Under the pieces are notes generated by a model. The model did not search any database. It was not told the origin of the DNA and worked only from the letters and a program-made list of their open reading frames with translations. DNA of 64,000 nt, from assembly GCA_000161775.1 (NCBI GenBank), contig GG704596.1:2070178-2134177 (forward strand). Direction: 5' to 3'. Source of the DNA: Ruegeria lacuscaerulensis ITI-1157 (GTDB lineage: Bacteria > Pseudomonadota > Alphaproteobacteria > Rhodobacterales > Rhodobacteraceae). Both the position numbers and the translations under genes were made by a program. Shown piece by piece: positions 17,459 to 26,451 of the stretch. The stretch's first letter is position 1, and each line of letters opens with the position of its first letter.

Positions 17459-20331
17459 CAGCCCTGCTCCTTCGCTTTTTCTTGTTCTTCTGCAAGATCA
17501 TCCCGCAACGGGTTGATGTCCATCGGGAATTCCTGAGCCATGCCCGGCCGCCACGCAAAGCGCGACAGGCTGTCCAGAGCAAGCATCACAGCGCCCAGAA
17601 CCGCCAGGAACACGCCTGTGTCGAACAGCATGGCCGTGGCCCATTCGAACTCTTCCAGTGGTGGCCAATGCAGATAGCCGAAATCGCTTGTCAGGAAGGG
17701 CCGCTCGTTGAACCAGGCGCCCAGACCCGTGGCCGCAGCGATCAGAACGCCCCAGCCGATAGTGCCGTGATAGTAGAACCGCTGTCGCTCGATCGCCCAG
17801 GTATAGCCGCTGGCCATGTACTGCATCAGGAAGGCGATCGCGACCACGAGACCGGCGATGAACCCGCCTCCGGGTTGGTTGTGGCCGCGGAAGAAGATGT
17901 AGGCGCCCACCATCAGGGCGATCGGCATCATCACGCGGGTCACGACCACCATCATCAGCGGATGCGAGTCCCCCGATTGCGGCCAGTGCGGTTTGCGGTT
18001 CAGCAGGTAGGCACGGACACTGGTGCCCAGCACGGCCTCGGTCAGGGCATAGATGATCAGGGCCGCGATCCCCAGCACGATGATCTCGCCAAAGGTATCG
18101 AAGCCGCGGAAATCCACCAGGATCACGTTGACGACATTGGTGCCGCCGCCGCCCTTGTAGGAATTGGCCAGGTGGAATTCGGAAATCGTCGGGAAGGCGA
18201 AATCGCGCAGCATCAGCGCATAGATCAGCCCGCCCGTACCCAACCCGGCCACCACCGAAATGGCCGCGTCGCGCCAACGCCGCGCCGCGCTGCTGTCCCA
18301 CGGGGTCTCGGTCGGCAGGAAGTTCAGCGACAGCAGCAGCAGGATCATCGTGACGACTTCGACCGAGATCTGTGTCAGGGCAAGATCAGGCGCGGACAGA
18401 TAGTTGAAGGCCATCGACACGATCAGGCCGACGACGCCGATCAGAACAAGCGACAGCAGCCGGTTGCGGTGGAACCACATGATGCCCATCGTCGCCACGA
18501 TCAGGCATAGCCAACCAATGATCGGAATGATGGGGGCCTCCAGCGGGACCCGCGTTTCCAACCCGATGGTGCCGGTCGCGAAGGCGTAATACCCCAGCCC
18601 GACGGTGAAGGTGATCAGGATGATCGCATAGCGGCTGATGACACCGTTGTGTAGCTCGTCCGTGATCCATCGGCTGGCTTCAGTCATGGCGCTGATCACG
18701 GCATCGAAGATGGCCTTGGCCTCGGGCCGGGGCAGGGCATTCCAGATGGCCTCGCCGCGCCGATGCAGGGCCAGCAGAAACAGACCGCCCAGCGTGGCGA
18801 CAACCGACATGTACAGCGCGGGAGTGAACCCGTGCCACAGTTTCAGTGAATAATAGGGCAGTTTCTCGCCGCCGATCACGGCCGAGGACACGACAGCCAC
18901 CAAAGGCCCGACCAGAGTGGCCGAATTCAGGCCGATCAGGACGACCAGAACCACCAGAAAAGCCGGGGCCAGCCACAGGCCGGCGGGCGGGTCGTGCGGA
19001 TGTGCGGGATAGTCGTCACGCGCGGGGCCCAGAAACACATGGCTGATGAAGCGGAAGGAATAGGCCGCCGAAAAGACCGCAGCCAGCAGCGCCAGCCCCG
19101 GCACCAGATAGTGGGAATTGCGCCAGACGGTGTGGACCGCCTCTTCCAGCATCATTTCTTTTGACAGGAAGCCGTTCAGCGGCGGAATGCCGGCCATCGA
19201 CAGCGCGGCGATGGTGCCGATGGTGAAGGTAAGCGGCATCAGGTGGCGCAATCCTCCCAGCCGCTTGATGTCGCGAGTACCGGTTTCGTGGTCGACGATC
19301 CCGGCGGTCATGAACAGGGCGGCCTTGAAGGTGGCATGGTTGATGATGTGGAACATGGCGGCAACGACACCGATTTTGGTGCCAAAGCCCAGCAGCATCG
19401 TGACCAGCCCCAGATGCGACACCGTCGAAAAGGCCAACAGCGCCTTGAGGTCATCCTTGAACAGCGCGATCACCGCGCCGATCAGCATGGTCACCAGCCC
19501 GGTGGTAGCGACGATATAGAACCATGCCTCGGTCCCTGCCAGAACCGGCCACATGCGCGCCATCAGAAACAGGCCGGCCTTCACCATCGTGGCCGAGTGC
19601 AGATAGGCCGAAACTGGCGTCGGCGCGGCCATGGCATGCGGCAGCCAGAAATGGAACGGGAACTGGGCCGACTTGGTGAAACACCCCAGCAGGATCAGTA
19701 TCAACGCCGGCAGGTAGTAGGGCGAAGACTGGATCAGCTCCCGGTTCTGCAAGATCACGCTCAGGTCATAGGACCCCACGATATTGCCGAGGATCAGCAT
19801 CCCCGCGATCATCGCCAGCCCGCCGGACCCTGTGACCGCCAGCGCCATACGCGCGCCCTGGCGCCCTTCGGGCAGGTGTTTCCAATAGCCGATCAGCAAG
19901 AACGAACTGAGCGAAGTCAGTTCCCAAAAAATCAGCAAAAGCAGGATGTTGTCAGACAGAACGATACCAACCATCGCGCCCTGGAACAGCAGCAGATAGG
20001 TATAGAACTGCCCCATCGGATCCTCGCGCGACAGGTAGAACCGCGCGTAGAGGATGATCAGCAGGCCGATGCCAAGGATCAGCAGGGCAAACAGGAACCC
20101 CAGCCCGTCCAGCATGAAATTGGCGTTCAGCCCCAGCCCGGGAATCCAGTCGAACCGCGCGGTCACGACCTCGCCCCGCATGACGGCTGGGATGTGGATC
20201 AAAAGGCCCATCAGCGCCAGAAAGGTGGTCAGCCCGGCCGCCGAGGCCGCAGCATTGCGCCCGGCCCGGATCAGCAGCGCCGGAAAGACAGCGCCAAGAA
20301 ATGGAAGGGCCGCGATGAGGAATAGGGACAA
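17458..20331 (-). CDS. mrpAB: Mrp antiporter fused subunits A and B (PhaAB type)
   Basis: A 957-residue membrane protein combining MrpA (NuoL-like, residues about 1-770) and MrpB (about 780-930), as in the rhizobial Pha K+/H+ system. MrpA hallmarks include FWELTSLSSFLLIGYW, KSAQFPFHFWLPHAMAAPTP and MVKAGLFLMAR; the MrpB part shows GHNQPGGGFIAGLV. The start is a TTG at 20331, giving MSLFLIAALPFLGA, with GGAG eight bases upstream; no ATG is suitably placed. It is the first gene of the operon. The complex exports Na+ or K+ in exchange for protons. Confidence 0.92.
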   Translation of the reverse strand: MSLFLIAALPFLGAVFPALLIRAGRNAAASAAGLTTFLALMGLLIHIPAVMRGEVVTARFDWIPGLGLNANFMLDGLGFLFALLILGIGLLIILYARFYLSREDPMGQFYTYLLLFQGAMVGIVLSDNILLLLIFWELTSLSSFLLIGYWKHLPEGRQGARMALAVTGSGGLAMIAGMLILGNIVGSYDLSVILQNRELIQSSPYYLPALILILLGCFTKSAQFPFHFWLPHAMAAPTPVSAYLHSATMVKAGLFLMARMWPVLAGTEAWFYIVATTGLVTMLIGAVIALFKDDLKALLAFSTVSHLGLVTMLLGFGTKIGVVAAMFHIINHATFKAALFMTAGIVDHETGTRDIKRLGGLRHLMPLTFTIGTIAALSMAGIPPLNGFLSKEMMLEEAVHTVWRNSHYLVPGLALLAAVFSAAYSFRFISHVFLGPARDDYPAHPHDPPAGLWLAPAFLVVLVVLIGLNSATLVGPLVAVVSSAVIGGEKLPYYSLKLWHGFTPALYMSVVATLGGLFLLALHRRGEAIWNALPRPEAKAIFDAVISAMTEASRWITDELHNGVISRYAIILITFTVGLGYYAFATGTIGLETRVPLEAPIIPIIGWLCLIVATMGIMWFHRNRLLSLVLIGVVGLIVSMAFNYLSAPDLALTQISVEVVTMILLLLSLNFLPTETPWDSSAARRWRDAAISVVAGLGTGGLIYALMLRDFAFPTISEFHLANSYKGGGGTNVVNVILVDFRGFDTFGEIIVLGIAALIIYALTEAVLGTSVRAYLLNRKPHWPQSGDSHPLMMVVVTRVMMPIALMVGAYIFFRGHNQPGGGFIAGLVVAIAFLMQYMASGYTWAIERQRFYYHGTIGWGVLIAAATGLGAWFNERPFLTSDFGYLHWPPLEEFEWATAMLFDTGVFLAVLGAVMLALDSLSRFAWRPGMAQEFPMDINPLRDDLAEEQEKAKEQG

Positions 20332-20539
20332 GTGCGATACTCCGGGCTGGGCGGTCAGTGTAGGCTTGAATTTGTAAGGATAATTTATTGGGTGTCCAGC
20401 TATTGCAAGTCTTTCGCCGTGCCCTAGCCGGTGCCGGTTTTGTTGTTCCAGATGCGAAAAAATGACGCAAACTTGAACGTCGGGGCTGATTTTGGCGCGG
20501 GCGGCACCAGCGCCCCTGTGATAGAAACAGGGCGAAGCG

Positions 20540-21025
20540 ATGGGAGGTTTCGAATTGTCAGGCCACAGGGTGCAGGGTCGCCGATGGGTGCTGCTGGGCG
20601 GTGCGGCTGCTCTGGCTGCGGGGTTCGCGATCCGTGAATACCGGCTGATCCCCGAGGATTTTTCCGGCGGCAAGCTGAGCGTCGCGCAGGCGCAGGCCGG
20701 GGCCGCGTCCGGCGACATTCTTCTGATCGACATCCGCACGCCGCGCGAATGGCGGGCGACGGGTATCGGACGGGGCGCGATCCCATTGGACATGCGGCGC
20801 GACGATTTCGTGCCCGCACTCGACCGGCTGACCGGCGGCGACCGCAGCCGCCCGGTTGCCCTGATCTGCGCGCGGGGTATCCGGTCGGCCCGGCTGAGCA
20901 ATGCCCTGACCCGCGCCGGGTTCTCCAACATCATCGACGTCCCCGAAGGCATGTTGGGCTCGGCGGCCGGGCCGGGCTGGATCCGGGCCGGATTGCCGGT
21001 CGACTCCTACGAGGTGCAATCATGA
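20540..21025 (+). CDS. rhodanese-like protein with N-terminal membrane anchor
   Basis: A 161-residue protein with one hydrophobic segment (residues about 16-31, RWVLLGGAAALAAGFA) followed by a rhodanese domain with IDIRTPREW at 63-71 and the active-site Cys at 110 (ALICARGIRSAR). It probably acts in sulfur transfer or redox on the periplasmic side. Its TGA overlaps the ATG of the downstream esterase, so the two are coupled. The 208-bp gap to the divergent mrpAB start shows no clear operator. Confidence 0.85.
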   Translation: MGGFELSGHRVQGRRWVLLGGAAALAAGFAIREYRLIPEDFSGGKLSVAQAQAGAASGDILLIDIRTPREWRATGIGRGAIPLDMRRDDFVPALDRLTGGDRSRPVALICARGIRSARLSNALTRAGFSNIIDVPEGMLGSAAGPGWIRAGLPVDSYEVQS

Positions 21026-21840
21026 GTGCCCTTGCCCGGTGGCTGTTGGTCTGGGCCGTGTTGCTTGCCGGACCGGCGCTGGCGGCCTGCGATGGGGCCG
21101 ACGGGGCGTGTGAAACCGCGCGGGGGACCTACCTGATTGAGGTCCCGGACCAGGCCCATCCGCCCATGGTGGTGTTCCTGCATGGTTACGGCGGCAGCGC
21201 GTCGGGAACCCTCAAAAACCGGGGAATGGTCGAACCGCTGCTGGCGCGCGGATACGCGGTAATGGCGCCGGAAGGCGCGCTGCGCAACGGGCGCAAAAGC
21301 TGGAATTTCTATCCCGGTTGGGAGGGCCGCGACGAATCCGCTTTCCTGGCCGAAGCGGTCCGCGACGCCGTCCGCCGATTTGACATCGACCCCGACCGCG
21401 TCATCCTTGGCGGGTTCTCGGCCGGCGGGTTCATGGTGAACTACCTGGCCTGCGCCACGCCCGACGCGTTTTCGGCCTATGTCCCGGTATCGGGCGGGTT
21501 CTGGCGCCCGCATCCCGATGGCTGTGATGGGCCTGTCCGTCTGTTCCACACCCACGGATGGACCGACAACGTGGTGCCGCTCGAGGGGCGGGAGCTGGGC
21601 GGCGGCCGGTTCCTGCAGGGTGATATCTTTGCTGGTCTGGAAATCTGGCGGCAGGCCAATGGTTGCGCCGACAACCGCCCCGACGGGTTTTCCACCAACG
21701 GGCCATTCCTGCGTCGCCACTGGACCCGCTGCGCCGATGGCAGCGCGCTTGAATTCGCCCTGTTCCCCGGAGGCCACACGTTGCCCGCAGGCTGGGCCGA
21801 CATGATGCTGGATTGGTACGAAGGCCTGCCCGGCGGCTGA
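21022..21840 (+). CDS. secreted polyhydroxybutyrate-depolymerase/feruloyl-esterase family hydrolase
   Basis: A 272-residue alpha/beta hydrolase of the LpqC/PHB depolymerase class. The signal segment ends with LAAC at residues 20-23, which could serve as a lipobox. The oxyanion region is VVFLHGYGGSASG, the nucleophile Ser133 lies in GGFSAGGFM, and the likely acid and His are in HTHGWTDNVVP and PGGHTLPAG. It probably hydrolyses short polyester or aryl-ester substrates outside the cytoplasm. Its stop abuts the stop of the convergent opgH. Confidence 0.85.
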   Translation: MSALARWLLVWAVLLAGPALAACDGADGACETARGTYLIEVPDQAHPPMVVFLHGYGGSASGTLKNRGMVEPLLARGYAVMAPEGALRNGRKSWNFYPGWEGRDESAFLAEAVRDAVRRFDIDPDRVILGGFSAGGFMVNYLACATPDAFSAYVPVSGGFWRPHPDGCDGPVRLFHTHGWTDNVVPLEGRELGGGRFLQGDIFAGLEIWRQANGCADNRPDGFSTNGPFLRRHWTRCADGSALEFALFPGGHTLPAGWADMMLDWYEGLPGG

Positions 21841-23712
21841 TCATTCCGCCGGGGTCAGGGTGCCTTTGCCCTCGATCAGGCGCTTCAGCTCGTTGCGATG
21901 GGCGCGGGCGGCGCGGCTGATCGCCGGTTCCTTGACATCCTCGGGCATCCGCAGCAGGCGCCGCGCCCCGGCCGCCGAAACCCCGCTGAGCGCCGACAGC
22001 GGAACCGCGAAGGTCAGGCTGATGGCGATCGGGGCAAGCCAGACCGAGACCAGCCCGGACAGGATACCGGCACTCAGCGCCAGACCACTGACCGTCTCCA
22101 ACGCGTGACACAGGATCAGCGTGCGCAACCCATAGCGCCCGCCCTCGCGCGCCTGCGGAGACCATCCCTTTTGCACACCGAAGATCGTGCGCAACACCGC
22201 GATCATCTGCTGCACCATCAGGATCGGGGCATAGAGGATGGAGAGGATCACTTCGAAAAGGAAGGACGCAAGGAACCGGCCCGTTCCGCCGAACTCGGAA
22301 TACCGCACCCCGCCCAGGGGCAGGGCCAGAGCGCCAAGGATCTTGGGGGCCAGCAGCATCGCGTACATCACGAGGATGATCAGAACGTGGCGTGTTTCAG
22401 TCATTTCGGGCCACTGCGGAAACATCGGATTGTCCGGGCTGAAATAATGCAGGACCGAGGCCTCCTTGCCCTGGCCGATCAGCGCCCACATGAGCAGCAG
22501 CGCGAACCAAAGGGGTGACATCAGATATCCGACGGCACCATGGAACAGGTGAAAGCGGGATATGGCCCTGAAGCCGGTCGACCCCAGCAGACGCAGGTGC
22601 TGCAGGTTGCCCTGGCACCAGCGCCGGTCCCGCAGGACATGATCGATCAGGGTCGGGGGTGTTTCTTCATAGGATCCGCGAATGCGGGGCAGGAACCGAA
22701 CGCCCCATCCCGCCCGACGCAGCAGGCCGGCCTCGACGAAATCGTGGCTCATGATCAACTGCTCGCGCCCGTTGACGGTGCGCAGCTTGGGCAGGCCCGC
22801 GCAGGCGGCGAAGGCCTTGGTGCGGATGATCGCGTTGTGGCCCCAATAATTGCCTTCCTGCCCGCACCATCTGGCCAGACCCTCGGCAAAGGCGATGCCG
22901 TAGACGCCATTGGCAAACTGCTGCATTCGGGCAAAGACCGACTGGGCGCCGATCAGTTGCGGATAGCTCTGGATCAGTCCGGCGCCGGGGTCGCGGGCCA
23001 GAGCGTCGGTCAGGCGCGCGATGGCGCGCCCGGTCATCAGGCTGTCGGCATCCAGAACCAGCATCGCGTCCCAGCCGCCGCCCCAGCGGCTGACCCAGTC
23101 GGTGATGTTGCCCACCTTGCGGTCGGTGTTTTTGGCGCGGCGGCGGTAATACAGTTCGAGCCCCGGAGCCAGCGTGGTGCGCAGGGCCTCGACGCTGGCC
23201 TGTTCCTGCGCGGCGATATCCGGGTCGCGCGTATCGGATAGGATGAACATCGCATAGTGATGCTGACCGCCGCGCGCGCGCAGGTCTTCCAGCATCGTGC
23301 GCGCATTGCCCAGAACGTTCCACGGCACTTCGTTGTAGACCGGCATCAGCAGGGCCACCCGCAGCGGCTGCGGCCGGACCGCGCGCTGGGGGCGGTTCTG
23401 TCGGGACAACGAGACCATGCCCAGCAGAACCGTGCTGACGGTGAAGGCGATCCAGAAAAAGTTGAATGAAATCAAAGTCAGCAAAACGGCTTCGACAAGG
23501 TTGATCCCCTCGGCGTCGAACCAGTCCACGAGAAACCACAACAGCGCCAGGGTCGCGGCCATGGCTGGCGAAAATGCCAGTGTGCGCCACAAGCCCACCG
23601 ACCTGTCGTTGGTCTGCGCCAGCACCTGCGCGTCGTGGAATTCAGCGCGGAAGTCCTGAGCAGGCATCGGCAGAGGGGCCTGAGGCGGCATGATATGCAG
23701 GTCGGGGCTCAT
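21841..23712 (-). CDS. opgH: glucans biosynthesis glucosyltransferase H
   Basis: Inner-membrane family 2 glycosyltransferase that polymerises the linear beta-1,2-glucan backbone of osmoregulated periplasmic glucans from UDP-glucose. The 623 residues carry two N-terminal helices, a catalytic domain with MLVLDADSLM and a later DRRWCQGN (QxxRW-type motif), then several C-terminal helices. The length is short compared with enterobacterial OpgH (about 850) but normal for alphaproteobacteria. The ATG overlaps the opgG stop (ATGA). Confidence 0.92.
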   Translation of the reverse strand: MSPDLHIMPPQAPLPMPAQDFRAEFHDAQVLAQTNDRSVGLWRTLAFSPAMAATLALLWFLVDWFDAEGINLVEAVLLTLISFNFFWIAFTVSTVLLGMVSLSRQNRPQRAVRPQPLRVALLMPVYNEVPWNVLGNARTMLEDLRARGGQHHYAMFILSDTRDPDIAAQEQASVEALRTTLAPGLELYYRRRAKNTDRKVGNITDWVSRWGGGWDAMLVLDADSLMTGRAIARLTDALARDPGAGLIQSYPQLIGAQSVFARMQQFANGVYGIAFAEGLARWCGQEGNYWGHNAIIRTKAFAACAGLPKLRTVNGREQLIMSHDFVEAGLLRRAGWGVRFLPRIRGSYEETPPTLIDHVLRDRRWCQGNLQHLRLLGSTGFRAISRFHLFHGAVGYLMSPLWFALLLMWALIGQGKEASVLHYFSPDNPMFPQWPEMTETRHVLIILVMYAMLLAPKILGALALPLGGVRYSEFGGTGRFLASFLFEVILSILYAPILMVQQMIAVLRTIFGVQKGWSPQAREGGRYGLRTLILCHALETVSGLALSAGILSGLVSVWLAPIAISLTFAVPLSALSGVSAAGARRLLRMPEDVKEPAISRAARAHRNELKRLIEGKGTLTPAE

Positions 23713-25208
23713 GCCGTCCACCGGTACAGCCAAACCTCGGAGGCCGGGGCCTCGCCCAGACGCAGCTGTGCCCGCAATTCAACATGGTCGCGGTCGCCCG
23801 GCTGGAAGGAAAACGCCAGCCGCAGGCCGCCGGTGTCCGGGTTGCGCTGCAACACCCCGTCCGAGTTTTCCGCATGGGGCGACTGCACGAAGACGCTCAG
23901 GGCGTCGGGGTCGTCGAACAATTCGCTGGGCTCGAAATCGATCACGGCCAGCCGGCCCTCGCCAAAGGTGTTTTCACCCATGGCCGTGCGGATCACCCGC
24001 GGCATGGCCGTGCGCTGCGGTGCCTCGCCCCAGGTCAGGCGATAGGCCAGATCGACCTGCGTGCCCGCCGCCATCGGCTCGGCCGGGCGCCAATAGGCGA
24101 CGATGTTGTCATAGATCTCTTGGTCCGCCGGAATTTCCACCAGCGTCACGGTGCCCTTGCCCCAGTCGCCGATCGGTTCGACCCACAGGCCCGGGCGTCT
24201 GTGGTATTGCGCCTCGAGATCGGCATAGTCGGAAAAGGCGCGCTTGCGCTGCATCAGGCCAAAGCCGCGCGGGTTATTGTCGACGAAGGACGAAATCTGC
24301 AGCCGCGTGGGGTTGGCCAGTGGCCGCCAGATCACCTCGCCCGAGCCATTGCGGATCATCAGCCCGTCGCTGTCATGCACGGCGGGGCGGAAATCGTCGA
24401 ACCGGTTGTGGTTGGTCTGGTCGAACAGGAACATCGAGGTGCCCGGCGCGATGCCCACATGGGTCAGGTCGGTGCGTGGGAACAGGGTTGCCTCGACCTG
24501 CATCTGGCAATCTTCGCCGGCGGTGATGTCAAACCGATAGGCCCCGGCCACGCTGGGGCTGTCCATCAGCGCGTGCACGATCATGTTGCGTTGGCCGGGC
24601 TTGGGCCGTTCCAGCCAGAACCGGATGAATTCGGGGAATTCCTCGCCCTCGGGGTCGCCGGTCTTCAGCGCCAGGCCGCGCGCCGACAGGCCATAGACCT
24701 CGTGCAGGCCGATGGCGCGGAAATAGCTGGCGCCCTGGAACACGCAGAACTCGTCGGTCTTGCCGGGGCGGTGCATCTCGGTGCGCAGGCGAAAGCCCGA
24801 AAACCCAAGCGTGTCGCTGACAGGCAGGGGCGGGACGTCCTCGGCCCGGTCGAACATCTCGAGATCGAAGGGCACGGGCTCGGTCCGGCCGCCCTCGACG
24901 GTCGAGATCTGGACCGGACGGGGGAAATACAGGCCGGGTGCAAAGAAATCGACGTTGAACGGGGTGTCGGACCCGAACCAAAGCCCGTGATCCAGCCGGA
25001 ACCGGATCGACCGGTACTGTTCATAGGTCAGGTCCAGCCACTCTTGCGGAACCTGGGCGCGCGCCTGATAGGGGCGGCTGGCCAGGTCTCGGGCCATGGC
25101 GATGACATCAGCCCGGTCAAACGCAACGTCGCCGCCCGTCGCCCATGCGGACGGGGCGAAGGCAAGCGCCGTTGTCGACGCCAGAAAGGAACGACGCGTA
25201 AGCTTCAT
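23709..25208 (-). CDS. opgG: periplasmic glucan biosynthesis protein G
   Basis: A 499-residue periplasmic protein needed for branching or release of the periplasmic glucan. It begins with a Tat-type signal (TRRSFLAST, then a hydrophobic stretch ending at SAWATG). Family motifs are PYQARAQVPQEWLDLTYEQY, FRLDHGLWFGSD, and further on PEFIRFWLERPKP and DQTNHNRFDDFRPAVHDSDG. Its start overlaps opgC and its stop overlaps opgH. Confidence 0.93.
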   Translation of the reverse strand: MKLTRRSFLASTTALAFAPSAWATGGDVAFDRADVIAMARDLASRPYQARAQVPQEWLDLTYEQYRSIRFRLDHGLWFGSDTPFNVDFFAPGLYFPRPVQISTVEGGRTEPVPFDLEMFDRAEDVPPLPVSDTLGFSGFRLRTEMHRPGKTDEFCVFQGASYFRAIGLHEVYGLSARGLALKTGDPEGEEFPEFIRFWLERPKPGQRNMIVHALMDSPSVAGAYRFDITAGEDCQMQVEATLFPRTDLTHVGIAPGTSMFLFDQTNHNRFDDFRPAVHDSDGLMIRNGSGEVIWRPLANPTRLQISSFVDNNPRGFGLMQRKRAFSDYADLEAQYHRRPGLWVEPIGDWGKGTVTLVEIPADQEIYDNIVAYWRPAEPMAAGTQVDLAYRLTWGEAPQRTAMPRVIRTAMGENTFGEGRLAVIDFEPSELFDDPDALSVFVQSPHAENSDGVLQRNPDTGGLRLAFSFQPGDRDHVELRAQLRLGEAPASEVWLYRWTA

Positions 25209-26422
25209 GTCTTTGACTTCCACGGGTGCGATTTGAACCAGGCGGCCAGATAGGCAACGCCGATCAGCATTGCAAATCCAAAAAGATTGGCGATCAGGAC
25301 AGTGGCGAAATCCCGCCCGAATTCGTCCAGGAAAACGCCGATAAGTCGTGCTGCTGCCATCGAAAATACGAACACGGCAAGCGATTGCTGGCCGACCTTT
25401 GTGATCAGCTTCAAGACCACCTGCCAGACCCGCGCTCCGGCGCCGTGCCCGGTAGCGATCAGCCGGTGTCCGTGGGTGCCCGCCGCAACCCAGCCCAGAT
25501 AGGCCAGTGACAGAAAATGCACATAGCGGAACAGGCCGAAATCCGTTTTCTCGCGCAGTTCGGCCGTCAGCGGCCAGACCTTGCGGATTTCGGCGGCCAG
25601 ATCGGGGGCTGCGGACTGAACCCACAGAAACACCTTCCATGATCCAAAGGGCGCCGACAGGACCAGAAACGCCACCGCCGCCCAGATCAGGGTTTTGGAC
25701 ACCGGAGGCGCCGGCAGCCAGCCGCGCATGAAGGCAAAGCCGGTGAAGAACAGAAGCTGCCAGCCGAACGGGTTGAAGAACCACTGCCGGTCCGACCATG
25801 GCTCGGCCGGCAAGGCCAGCGCGCCGGTCTGCGCGACCAGCCAGATTGCGACCGAAACCAGCCCGACTGCCCAGACCCCGACCCGAGACAGCCCCATGAA
25901 CAGCGGCATCATCGCCAGAACCACCAGGTACATGGGCAGGATATCGAAATAGTTCGGAACATATGTCAGCGTGAACACCCCCACCATCTGCGGCATCGGG
26001 TCGTTGAAGAAATGCTGCAGGTTCAGCGCGTTGACATAGCTTTTGTCGAAAGCGCCCGACAGGTCCAGGGCCGCAATGGACATCGCGACGAAGAAGAACA
26101 GGCAGATATGCGCCCAGTAGACCTGCCAGATGCGGAAGCTGACCCGCGCGGTGCCCATCCACCAGCCCTTGCGCAGGAACGCGCCGCCAAAGGCAATGGC
26201 CGAAGCCATGCCCGAACAGAAGACGAAGATCTCGGTGGCGTCGGAAAAGCCGAACCGCGCCGGAATCCAGCGCGACCACGGGTTGTTGGGAATATGTGCG
26301 ATCAGGATGATGAACATCGCGATGCCGCGATAGAAATCCAGCCGCGGGTCCCGCGTCGTGGGGCGGGCCGCGGCGGGGGTTTCCACCGGAGCGAAATCGG
26401 AAACGGGCGATGCGGTCGCCAT
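25205..26422 (-). CDS. opgC: OpgC-family membrane acyltransferase
   Basis: A 405-residue membrane protein with about ten hydrophobic segments, belonging to the OpgC group that adds succinyl substituents to periplasmic glucans. The N-terminal motif DPRLDFYRGIAMFIILIAHI carries the family's conserved RLDFxRG element. It lies between the TPR gene (29 bp upstream) and opgG (ATGA overlap), which supports the glucan-modification role. Confidence 0.88.
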   Translation of the reverse strand: MATASPVSDFAPVETPAAARPTTRDPRLDFYRGIAMFIILIAHIPNNPWSRWIPARFGFSDATEIFVFCSGMASAIAFGGAFLRKGWWMGTARVSFRIWQVYWAHICLFFFVAMSIAALDLSGAFDKSYVNALNLQHFFNDPMPQMVGVFTLTYVPNYFDILPMYLVVLAMMPLFMGLSRVGVWAVGLVSVAIWLVAQTGALALPAEPWSDRQWFFNPFGWQLLFFTGFAFMRGWLPAPPVSKTLIWAAVAFLVLSAPFGSWKVFLWVQSAAPDLAAEIRKVWPLTAELREKTDFGLFRYVHFLSLAYLGWVAAGTHGHRLIATGHGAGARVWQVVLKLITKVGQQSLAVFVFSMAAARLIGVFLDEFGRDFATVLIANLFGFAMLIGVAYLAAWFKSHPWKSKT

Positions 26423-26451
26423 GCGGTCTCGGGTCCTTCTTGGTCTTGTCG